DNA from: Glandiceps talaboti
Lineage: Eukaryota > Hemichordata > Enteropneusta > Spengelidae
Assembly (NCBI RefSeq): GCF_964340395.1
Contig: NC_135571.1
Span: forward strand, 1,913,111 to 1,977,110
Direction of reading: 5' to 3'
Length of the DNA stretch: 64,000 nt
Part shown: positions 47,703 through 60,756 of the stretch, piece by piece
Layout of the letters: each line of letters opens with the position of its first letter
Numbering within the stretch: position 1 is the first letter of the stretch
Made by a program: the position numbers and the translations under genes
The notes under the pieces: generated by a model
The model's database searches: none
What the model was told of the DNA's origin: nothing
Seen by the model: the letters and a program-made list of their open reading frames with translations, nothing else

Positions 47703-48030
47703 CTGTTAAAGTAAGCAAAACATTTTTTCTTTAATTTACAAGTGACAAGTCTTCCACAATTACAAAATGGTATCTCCCATTCTCCTCCGCCTGGGTTCCT
47801 TAGTCATTTACTAGGGTTTTCTACCGCTGTTTAACATTGTTGTAAACCACAGTCTCTTTTATGGTCAAGCCAATTCACACCTTGTAAATACCCCTTTGTC
47901 TTACCCATTACTGACATAGCTAAAATGTATTTTGACAGCTAAAGGGTATGATGAGAAATAAAGGAGCACTTTGTATTTAAGTTCCAGAACGAAAATACTT
48001 CCACGATCAGAAATACATTATATCGATCGA

Positions 48031-48260
<230 letters not shown>

Positions 48261-48708
48261 TGCTATCTGCAATAACTGTACGATTTGTTTTTATTTATTT
48301 ACAATACTTAAATTTTGATTTTTTTCTATATATATATTATGTTTTGCGTGACTCAACATCTCTCGTTTCCAATGTTTATTTTCTTACTGGGTTTGCAAAG
48401 GCAAATGATTCTTGCGAAGGACTGAGAGCAACGGAGCGAAACCGCTACAGTTACTGCAGTTAGGGCTTAATTTGCAAGCAATCAGAACACAATTTCAGCA
48501 CTGATTATGCCCTATCTATATCTCCTCTATAATTACGTATGTGTAACTAAATTTTTGTGGATTCATGATCCTGTAAATTTCTAATAGATTTGCCCTCTTT
48601 TCCTGTCACCCCACTGACTGCATAACATAACACTAGATCGATCGCAATTGATTCATCAAAAAAACGCGTAAAACTCTCTACGAGAAAAGTCGTAACTATA
48701 GTTCATAC

Positions 48709-48774
48709 GTACCAATAGTCCAAGAAATGCTTTAAATTGGCATAGAAGGCTTGAAATCCGACAAAATCTGCCAT
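48709..48774 (-). CDS. Candidate upstream first exon of cryptochrome
   Basis: ATG at 48774 in strong context (GAAATGG, G at -3 and +4) opens a 22-codon frame, MADFVGFQAFYANLKHFLDY then WY. It runs to overlapping donors TTG|gtacgt (exon end 48713) and TAC|gtatga (exon end 48709). Using the second donor with the acceptor at 47703 joins in frame to cryptochrome. Using the first gives an upstream ORF that stops 8 bases before the main ATG. Conservation is unknown. Confidence 0.3.
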
Positions 48775-48852
48775 TTCTACGTACGTACACACAATACCAC
48801 CATCATATTCATAATATGACAGTGTTGTGGTCGAGTATATGCGCGACACGAT

Positions 48853-49183
48853 AATTGGTCACAGACGATCACGTGATGCATATTATATAACATGCTAGGA
48901 ATAAAAACACGGCATGACACGGCACGTGACATCATGACCTTGTGATAACAATACATTTTCAGTGCTACTGCTATCAGTGCTAGGCTGTGAACACGAAATA
49001 AACCCCGGGAAGTTTAAACCCCGGGAAGTTGCCGGCCGTTCATATAATATTGAACGAAATACTTAATGATATCAGAAGTATCGCCGACAGTGCTAGGTTT
49101 AAAACAGATAATACTATAATATAACTTCATTGCCATTTGCATCAAAACGCATTTGAAATTGGTTTTCCACAAACGTGCACGTG
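48853..49183 (-). promoter_or_regulatory. Putative cryptochrome promoter with three CACGTG E-boxes
   Basis: CACGTG at 48870-48875, 48923-48928 and 49178-49183, with a minus-strand TATATAA near 48886 and a CCAAT near 48858. All lie 80-410 bases upstream of the candidate first-exon ATG. CACGTG is the classic CLOCK:CYCLE/BMAL1 (and USF/MYC) site. Confidence 0.45.
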
Positions 49184-50669
49184 CAATTTCCGGGTTGTGG
49201 AAGGTGGTTTTGACGTTTATATTGTCGATAATTGATTTTTTTTTTTTTTACATGTTCTAAAAAGAATAACTGCTTTCCTATGTTTGTTGGTACAGTAACA
49301 TTCCTAAATCATCGAGTTGAATTCAGAAATCGTGATGTTCGGCAACATGTCAACAAAATATTTGTCCTAAGACCAACGTTGGTTGAGGGTCTATGATAAG
49401 TTGGCTGATTGAAAATGAACAATATTAATCTAATGGCTATGATGGTTTTGAAACCAACAACTGCATAGAGTGTTGACTTGCTTTACTTCTCGTCTATGTC
49501 AGAGAATTAGATGTCATTCAATAAAATAAATTTTGATGGTCAACACCCCTGGAAAATGACCCAAATCAAGTGTATCAAGTGTATCGGTCACAAATGAATC
49601 TACCCTGCGCGAGCTTATGGGCTTTGCCTAGTTATGATATTATTATATATCGAAATGGTTTATTCATTTAGCCTACATTATGCAAAAAGAGGTCAATTTG
49701 TCCTTTGTACAATATTGACCGCGAGGGCGCTATTCTTCCTGTCTGTGTGTCCCATGGGGGGTTTGCTATGTTACTGGTGCATAAAGCACTGCTGTGTCTA
49801 CACTGGAAATGATAGGGATTGCAGGTCCACACATCAATATTACTAAGAATAAGGATGTTACAACAGAATTTATTTTTTCACTATACATCTCAGAAATGTC
49901 TACATAGTAACAACTAACATATCAAAAGTCTGCCAAAATCCAAGTAGTGGAACAATGCCTAATTTGCATAAATCCAATATGGCCCCCATTATATACGAGT
50001 AGTTTGGCTTGAGCCAGACCGTCGTGCATGCCGTTCAACTCTTATCAAGATTAGAGTAATATGTTGACATGTTGTCTTTTACAGACTCCAGGAACGATAC
50101 TCCTTAATCGGATTTGAAGCCTGTATACTACATTGAGTAGTGTAGATTCAATTCAACTGTCTTCAAAAATGGTCATCCACTATGGCGCCAGACTATTTGC
50201 AGATTACAGGTTTCAATGTAATTTCTCATTTACCATAGCCCTTTCGAACTCGTACAAAGACAAAGGAGAATCTTTCATAAAAAGAACTCTGCTAACAACA
50301 CGCATGTGATCTTATGGAATAATGAATTCCATGCTACATCCTCTGGCTATATTGCGAATTTCTGAAGAAGTGTCAAAGCCTGTAGATAAGTGGTGTAATT
50401 TTATCAGAAGCTTAAAAGATTATTTTTTACCCTCAGTGCTTCGCACAAAATCTTAAACATAAGTAGTAACCAAAAAGACTTTCTTGTACGTGAACAAAAC
50501 GTACCAGGCTGGTAACTAGTAAAAATTAGTCTTTGAGAACTGCATAATCGCAAAATTTTCTAGTAACGAAAATACTAGGTATACAGTATATTGCAATAAA
50601 TAACCCATCTCTACAACAAAGTTATTTGATAACGTTAACAGCTGCGCTAGCTACAACTTATCAAACATT
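49184..50669. other. Intergenic DNA upstream of cryptochrome
   Basis: Poly(T) near 49233. The 50488-50550 piece repeats 13141-13195. No gene supported. Confidence 0.5.
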
Positions 50670-51585
50670 TTATGAAACCAATGTCTCCAACGACCAGGCA
50701 AATAAATCTAACACTGCAACGGACTCTAAAACCAATGTCTCCATCGACCAGGCAAATCAATCTAACACTGCAGTGGATTCTAAACCAATGTCTCCATCGA
50801 CCAGGCAAATCAATCTAACACTGCAACGGACCGGATTCTAAACAAATGTCTCCAACAACCAGGCAAATCAATCTAACACTGCAACGGATTGTAAACCAAT
50901 GTCTCCAACGACCAGGCAAATCAATCTAACACTGCAGTGGATTCTAAACCAATGTCTCCAACAACCAGGCAAATCAATCTATTACTGCAGTGGATTCTAA
51001 ACCAATGTCTCCAACGACCAGGCAAATCAATCTAACACTGCAGTGGATTCTAAACCAATGTCTCCAACAACCAGGCAAATCAATCTAATATTGCAACGGA
51101 TTCTAAACAAATGTCTCCAACGACCAGGCAAATCAATCTAACACTGCAACGGATTCTAAACGAATGTCTCCAACGACCAGGCAAATCAATCTAACACTGC
51201 AACGGATTCTAAACCAATGTCTCCAACGACCAGGCAAATCAATCTATTACTGCAGTGGATTGTAAACCAATGTCTCCAACGACCAGGCAAATCAATCTAA
51301 CACTGCAGTGGATTCTAAACCAATGTCTCCAACGACCAGGCAAATCAATCTAACACTGCAACGGACCCTAAAACTAATGTCTCCAACGACCAGGCAAATC
51401 AATCTAACACTGCAATGGATTGTAAACAATGTCTCCAACGACCAGTCTAATCAATCAAACACTGCAGTGGATTCTAAACCAATGTCTCCATAGACCAGGC
51501 AAATCAATCTAACACTGCAACGGACCCTAAAACTAATGTCTCCAACGACCAGGCAAATCAATCTAACACTGCAACGGATTGTAAG
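50670..51585. repeat. 53-bp minisatellite
   Basis: About 17 units of accaatgtctccaacgacca, ggcaaatcaatctaacactg, cagtggattctaa, with two main variants (cagtggattct and caacggattct). Period read from starts at 50731 and 50784. Confidence 0.95.
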
Positions 51586-53841
<2,256 letters not shown>

Positions 53842-54639
53842 CTACATCTCCTGATTCCCCAATTGCTTCAAATTCCAACCCCCACTAGTCACCCCTTCTA
53901 AGCCTTGACCTCTCTCCACATCCACTCCAAACCTCATCGCCCCCGGACTATAAGCAAACTAGTCACGTGTCATTTCATTCCATTCGGCGTATATTTATGT
54001 TTGTTTTTAAAAAAAACTTTCTTGTACTGTAACATGCATAGTTCAACCACGTAGAATTTGCTTATTCTCGTACGTCAGAGCATATTTTTTTTCTCTTCGC
54101 ATATTTTCTCTCTTACCGGTATGTCTTACAAGGTGCTCACAAAGAGGCTGTGGTTTACGACGATGGATTTGCCAAGACGAAAAACAACATCAATTCGCTA
54201 ATTACAGAATAAAAAAAGATATACAAGGAGTTGCTCTTGTACTTTACACTCGTGTCGGCATCCTTCTACCCATGATTAAATAGACGGCTATATAAAAAGT
54301 AATAAAATACGGGTTTGAGTACTCACGTGCATGAAGGTATAAAAACATGTGTCTGACATATGATAGACTTCCCTGGTCGAAGATTTTAACAACAAACGTG
54401 AGTGACGAATGAATGAGTGGTCTTGAAACAGTCCATCTAGCAAGACGGTTACAAGAAACAGTGATTTAGACTTTGGGTGGCGCCAAAGTGAGGAGAGACT
54501 AATGTACAAGCTGCTGAGTTGTTATGTATGTTGATACGTGCTGTGTTGACACTTGCGCGTTTCACAGCAGTGTAAAAACTGAAATCATTACAGTTCGAAA
54601 AATAGAATGGAATTTTATATTTTGAATGAAAAAGTAGAG

Positions 54640-54885
54640 ATAACGGTAGTCGAGTAGTCTGTTTGGAACTGCAGGTTGCATGTTCAAGCTCACCACTGCC
54701 ATTTGTTTCTGAAAGGCTAGCTAAAGTCCTTGGACAAGATGTGAACCACAATTGTGCCTCAGTCAACCCAGCTGTATAATTGGGGATCTGTTAGGATAGG
54801 GCTAGCATTGTGAATGCGTTAATCATATCCTTACTGAGGCTGCAATGGATTGAATGTTATCCAGGGACGTAAGGAAATATAATTG
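54640..54885 (+). mobile_element. tRNA-derived SINE-like element, copy 3 (left arm)
   Basis: A-box-like ggtagtcgagtagtct, B-box-like gcatgttcaagctc, body ctgccatttgtttctg, cccagctgtataattgggga, and end ctgcaatggattgaatg, tatccaggga. Confidence 0.7.
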
Positions 54886-55034
54886 TTCGCTTTGCCGTTT
54901 AAGTCAGTACTATTGTTATTTAAGAAATACACAATTTTACCATCACTATGGGATGAAATGAAATATGATATATATCACTAGTCCAATTTAATATGAGACT
55001 GGTCGCAATTCGGTTTTTATGTTTTATGAGTAAT

Positions 55035-55405
55035 GCAAATACAGCGGATCTCAAAATACCGTTCAGCGACTCTGTTTAATATACAACCATGCAAAAACCA
55101 ATAACAAACTGCACATGCTACATGTTGAGAGTAAAATAGCAATTTATTTTTACATTTAGTTTACATGGTAAAACAACATTTAAACCAACTGTACTGCAAC
55201 AAGACTCCGACACGTTGGCGCCAATGTTTTGACGTCTGCATTTGATGTATGCATGGTGGCACATCAGTTCAGTTCACTTAGACAAAATGTTGCAAGAAAC
55301 TGTATTCATTCAATCTTGTTATCGACATCTGTTGTTTCGTATTCGTTTCTGTGTGGTTGTATCAAACAAATAAACATCGAGTGCAGTTGGCCTTATCATA
55401 TCTGC
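55035..55405. mobile_element. Hairpin MITE family 2, copy b (left arm)
   Basis: ggatctcaaaataccgttca, tatacaaccatgcaaaaacc and aacaaactgcacatgctaca on the left, with their complements on the right (gtttctgtgtggttgtatca). The centre is attggcgccaat-like. Confidence 0.7.
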
Positions 55406-56199
55406 TTTTCTGGAATCCCTATTGAACCGTGAATATTCTAAAATATTGCATTTTAATCCCCGTTTATAAAGTTACCAGTTATGAAATAACGTATTTTGCT
55501 CTGCCCTTGCCTTGTTTGCATCAATCAATAAGCCTATGATAATTTTGATGACATCATATCGACATGTTATATAGCCTTCGGTAGATCAAATTATCTTGAC
55601 ATTTTAAAAGAACAAACCTTCGAGGTATTATTGTTACCATAGCTTCCATGGATCAATGACGCATGCGTCGTGCTATCTAGGGTCACTCCGTTCAGATTTT
55701 GTACATCGCCTTACGATAATTCATTAACGAACTCTTTCAGCCTCTGCTCGACGAATAATTTCATTGATGCGATTATTTACTGGGAAATCCTCAATTTCAA
55801 ATTCAATCGCAATACTCACCTACATAGACATGATTGAACTGTGGGATGATTGAGAAAGACCTGGAAATAAAATGAAATGAATTAGATATATTACATAACA
55901 CCAACCATCTTCTGAAAACTCTGAGCTCCTGGACACCACTTAAGTCGAGGTAGATAGTCTTTACAATTATATTATATAGAAGATTATTGTCCGCTCACAG
56001 ACATATATAGTGGATCGAAAAGGGAGAAAAGAGTATTAAATATTTTCTTGGTCTTAAAAAGAGAAATCAGAGGAGATCTCATATTCGAAGAGTGTACAAT
56101 TAATTAAGCAGGAAATCGAAGATTCTCTCGGCGCTGAGATCCTTTTATAGGAGTCTGTATAGCAGTTGTCACACTCAGGCCTATAGGGTTGTAACCACA

Positions 56200-56700
56200 C
56201 TGATTTTATTTCGGATCTGGATATTCCAAAACTTGCAAACGAAGAACAGAGTACTAGTGTTACTTAGAGACCAATCAATCTTGGTGAGGCCTATCAGTCC
56301 CTGGTGTCTATGCCTAAAGGTAAGACGCATGGGAATGATGGCCTCCCGGTAGAGTTTTACATCAATTGTGGGCAGTTTTTAGGTCCATGGTAGACCCCAT
56401 TACCTTTGCTTACGATAACGGTATCAAGTCAACATCCCAACATCAAATTATTTATTACATAAATTGGAAAAAAAGGGTAAAGACAGACAATTCATTAATA
56501 ATTGGGATCCAATTTCGAGTATTGATGTCGATGCCCAGATTGGGTGACACTGCATTGCAAAGAGAATGAAAAAGGCCATCCACTGCCCTCTATCATTACA
56601 TCTGAGTACGTAGATACCACTAAAATCATCAGTCGTTTGGCTATAAAGCAGAGTTTTATCAAAGGCCGAGCAGCCGATTGGAGTAAGTTATTATCTGAAG
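56200..56700 (+). pseudogene. Dead Tx1/L1-like reverse transcriptase fragment
   Basis: Lies in the palindrome spacer. In shifting frames the sequence reads LDIPKLANEEQ, then SMPKGKTHGNDGLPVEFYI (compare the L1/Tx1 motif GKSPGxDGLPxEFY), then IDVDAQI and AKRMKKAI. Stops and frameshifts are frequent, so non-functional. Confidence 0.75.
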
Positions 56701-56834
56701 GACTTTGATTTATCGTTTTAATAATTTTCAAAGTTTTATAATCTTCCATTTGAATGTCAACATAATTTCATCTACCGAAAACTACGTAATCTCAAATCTA
56801 CTAGTACTGCTAATAGGAGCGGACCCCCCCCCCC

Positions 56835-57310
56835 CCTCCTCCAAGTAAACCACTGAGATTCTGGATTACGAATACGCCAAATATCAACAAGGCCATACTT
56901 TTCAAAAATCTCATATTACACTCTTTTAGACTTAATTCAAGTTGGTTGCTACTATACCCTGACGATCAATTGTAATGTCATACGTAAGATTAACGTCTCC
57001 GCCAAGGTTGATATTTGGGTCGCATTCAATACTTTGAATTCAATGATCGATCTGTTCTAAAAAATGTGAATTTTCATCATTGGGTGGATAAATGTTGAGA
57101 AACAAAAAATGAAGTAGAGTTCATGAATTAATAGATGACGTCGACAAGGAATCGGCCACCTGAGTCTCTAACAATCTTCTTAATATCGTACTGCATATCT
57201 CTCATAAAAGTAAAAAACACCTCTGCTGTTATTAGAGCCATGAAAAAAACACTTTGACCACTAAATTGTGTTTTCGTAAACAGCAAGACTATGCGTAATT
57301 TTCAGAAATA
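56835..57310 (-). pseudogene. Dead Tx1/L1-like AP endonuclease fragment
   Basis: On the minus strand the frames read WSKCFFHGSNNSRGVFYF, YDIKKIVRDSGGRFLVDV, NIYPPNDENSHFLEQI, LGGDVNLTYD and LVDIWRIRNPESQWFTW. These match the endonuclease blocks SNSRGV, NVYAPN, GGDFN and DxWRxxNPxxxxxTW. Interrupted by stops. Opposite in orientation to the adjacent RT fragment. Confidence 0.75.
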
Positions 57311-58007
57311 TTACATTGGCTTTCTTCTGACAAGAGCATATTTGAGTGAATTAGTTTGATCCTGATCAATGTATGTAGGGGTTCCGTCATACATTTACAT
57401 AAGCTTGCATTGTATCTTGAACCCAATGTCAATTTTTCATAACACCACCTAAATAAGTTGCTTTTGAAATCTGTATTTTTTAATCATTCTCATTCATCCC
57501 ACAGTTCAAACGAGTCTATGTAGGTGAGTATTGCTATTGAATTGAAATTGAGGATTTGCCAGTAAATAATCGCATCAATGAAAATATTCAGCAGAGGCTG
57601 AAAGAGTTCGTTAATGGCTCATCGTGTGGCGAAGTAGAGATTCTGAACGGATTGCCCCCAAGACATATAGCACGATGTATGCGTCATTGATCAATGGAAA
57701 CTATGGTAACAATGATACGTCTGATCGAAGGTTTGTTCTTTTAGAATGCCAAGATAATTTGATCTACCGAAAGCAACGTAAAATGTCGAAATGATGTCAT
57801 CAAAATTATCATAGGCTTATTGATTGATGCAAACAAGGCAAGGGAAGTGCAAAATACGTTATTTCATAACTGGTAACTTTATAAACGGGGATTAAAATGC
57901 AATATTTTAGAATATTCACGGTTCAATAGGGATTTCAGAAAAGTAGATATGATAATGCCAACTGTACTAGGTGCTTATTTGATATCTTGAAGTTCAGGAT
58001 ACTACAA

Positions 58008-58380
58008 CAAATTTCAAAATACCATTTAGCGGTACTGTTTGATACAACCACACAGAAACGAAAACGAAACAACACATGTTACACTTAAAGATAACACGAT
58101 AGACTGAATACAGTTTCTTGCAACATTTTGTCTAAATGACATGAACTGATGTGCCACCATGCATCCATCAAATGCAGACGTCAAAACATTGGCGCCAACG
58201 TGTCGGAGTCTTGTTGCAGTACAGTTGGTTTAAATGTTGTTTTACCATGTAGACTAAATGTAAAAATAAATTGCGATTTTATTCTCAACATGTAGCATGT
58301 GCAGTTTGTTATTGGTTTCTGCATGGTTGTATATTAAACAGAGTCGCTGAACGGTATTTTGAGATCCGCTGTATTTGCCT
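58008..58380. mobile_element. Hairpin MITE family 2, copy c (right arm)
   Basis: aaatttcaaaataccattta, tgatacaaccacacagaaac, centre acattggcgccaacgt, and right arm gtttctgcatggttgtatat, gaacggtattttgagatc. Confidence 0.75.
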
Positions 58381-58544
58381 TACTCATAAAACATAAAAAC
58401 CGAATTGCGACCAGTCTCATATTAAATTGGACTAGTGATATATATCATATTTCATTTCATCCCATAGTGATGGTAAAATTGTGTATTTCTTAAATAACAA
58501 TAGTACTGACTTAAACGGCAAAGCGAACAATTATATTTCCTTAC

Positions 58545-58785
58545 GTCCCTGGATAACATTCAATCCATTGCAGCCTCAGTAAGGATATGATTAACGCATT
58601 CACAATGCTATCCCTATCCTAACAGATCCCAAATTATACAGCTGGGTTGACTGAGGCACAATTGTGGTTCACATCTTGTCCAAGGACTTTATTAGCTAGC
58701 CTTTCAGAAACAAATGGCAGTGGTGAGCTTGAACATGCAACTTGCAGATTCCAATCAGACTACTCGACTACCATGACTCTAATTT
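58545..58785 (-). mobile_element. tRNA-derived SINE-like element, copy 4 (right arm)
   Basis: Reverse complement of copy 3; duplicated with the arm rather than inserted independently. Confidence 0.7.
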
Positions 58786-59580
58786 TTCAATAACAATATA
58801 AAATTCCATTCTATTTTTCGAACAACTGCAATGAAGTTCTTCAGTTGTTACAATGTCGTGAAACGCGCAAGTGTCAACACAGCACGTATCAACATACATA
58901 TCAACTCAGCACCTTCTACGTTAATCTCTCCTCAGGCTCCTTTGGCGCCACCCAAAGTCTAAATCACTGTTTCCTCTACCCCTCTTGTTAGAATGACTGT
59001 TTCAAGACCACTCATTCATTCGTCACTCATGTTTTGTGTTAAAATCTTCGACCAGGGAAGTCTATCATATGTCAGACACATGTTTTTATACCTTCATGCA
59101 CGTGAGTTCTCAAACCCGTATATTATTACTTTTTATATAGCCGTCTATTTAATCATGGGTAGAAGGATGCCTACATGAGTGTAACAAGAGTAACTCCTTG
59201 TATATTTTTTATATTCTGTAATTAGCGAATTGATGTTGTGTTTCGTCTTGGCAAATCCATCGTCGTAAACCACAGCCTCTTTGTGAGCACTGTGTAAGAC
59301 ATACCGGCAAGAGAAAAGATATGCGAAGAGAAAAAAATATACTCTGACGTACGAGAATAAGCAAATTGATAGGTGATTGAACTATACATGTTACAGTAAA
59401 TGGGAATTGTTTTTAAGTAAACATAAATATACGCCGAATGGAATTGAAATGGCACGTGACTAGTTTGCTTATAGTCCGGGGGCGATGAGGTTTGGAGTGG
59501 ATGTGGAGAGAGGTCAAGGCTTAGAAGAGGTGACTAGTGGGGGTTGGAATTTGAAGCAATTGGGGAATCAGGAGATGTAG

Positions 59581-59790
59581 GGTTGGTTACTTTATGTTTA
59601 AATTTATGCAACTAACTAGTTTCAAACTCTGGTATTGTACGCAGATAATAACGAATGAAGGTCAAGACGCAGTGAGCAATAGTCCTGAGGTGTGTGGAAG
59701 GAGAGAAAGTGCGTTTGAGGGCGCCAGACCAGAATATCGAGTATTTTCTTATTAGTATTTGAAATTTTGTATTGGACTGAAGAGGGTGCT
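59581..59790 (+). repeat. Left module of the dispersed (GA)n element, copy 3
   Basis: Matches 25208-25412 (aatttatgcaact, ctctggtattgtacg, gtgtgtggaaggagagaaag, tgcgtttgagggcgc). The (GA)n and right module are absent. It begins exactly where the palindrome ends. Confidence 0.75.
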
Positions 59791-60756
59791 ATAACATGTG
59801 CAGACACAGGAAAATACTGATTGATTTCGTTGTAATTTCTTCAGCTGAATTCCCCAGTTTATTCGGCCTGTGTGCAGAGGGGGTGCGGTGGAGGAGGAGT
59901 CATAGTGCCTCTGAAGCCCCTCCCTTTCAAAGCATAGTTGCTTGTATCACGCTTTGATATCAACTCATATGATAAAATTGCAGATTATCTATTGTAGACA
60001 ATCCCCGATGACGTCATTTTCCGAGTTTTTCTCTGACCTAACCTCAAACAGTGAATACAGATACACGTGTATAGGGGAAACCGTGATCTTACGATAATGA
60101 GGGCCAAGCGCCAAAAATGCGGGTGGGGGGGGGGTGCATTTTTCTCAAACGCTTTTGCACTAACCTCTTTTCATAGAATATACAACTGGTGACATCAAAC
60201 CCTGGACGAACGGAACCTTTACAAACAGAGAAAGTAAACAAATAAATTGGATTACGAACACTTGGCACAGCATGTTGAAAGTAGAGAGACTTGTCCGTTA
60301 GTTGTGTGTGACTTGTATTACATTCCATAATTTGATAATCCAAATCAGTTGTTTATACTTTTCCTGTGTGTAATAGGTTCCGTTCGTCCTCAGTCTGGTG
60401 TCGGCAGGTGTATGGAGATACAGAACATTACCCCTTTAATCGAATTAATATAATAAATCACTCCAATTCCCCTTGTGGTATTTGTAATCTTATGTATGAA
60501 AATATGTTTGTGATTGACCATCTAGATAAACTATACTAGTTCCCAGTTTTAAAATGAACAACGAGTGGGCTATAAAATTTCCTACCCCCATATTTTGAAA
60601 CCCCTGCCATGCAGCTTTCCCGGTTGACAATAATTACCGACGTTCTTACTCAAATGTTTTTAGTTTTATCAAAAATCAACTAAATTCGAAGTGTCGTAAA
60701 ATATGAAAATGATCATTTTGGCTCTCAGCCTGGTTATGTCATATCAGTTCACCGAA
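59791..60756. other. Intergenic DNA between palindrome and satellite array B
   Basis: A poly(G) run near 60122. No gene or repeat family recognised. Confidence 0.5.

Larger units (their letters stand above)
53842..55857 (+). repeat. Left arm of a large inverted repeat
   Basis: Reverse complement of 57484-59580. The outer part (for example 53851-53990) is about 97% identical to its partner; the inner part (about 55560-55857) falls to about 80-85%. Contains a SINE (54640-54885) and hairpin MITE 2 (55035-55405), both also present in the other arm. Confidence 0.95.
57484..59580 (-). repeat. Right arm of the large inverted repeat
   Basis: Complement of 53842-55857. The outer boundary is at ggagatgtag (59571-59580) and the inner boundary near 57484. 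No flanking target-site duplication is visible at the outer ends. Confidence 0.95.

Noticed and set aside
53842-59580. The inverted repeat as a foldback or Helitron-type transposon
   Set aside because: No target-site duplication, terminal motif or transposase was found, and nested SINE/MITE copies in both arms fit a segmental inverted duplication better. Not excluded without a genome-wide search.
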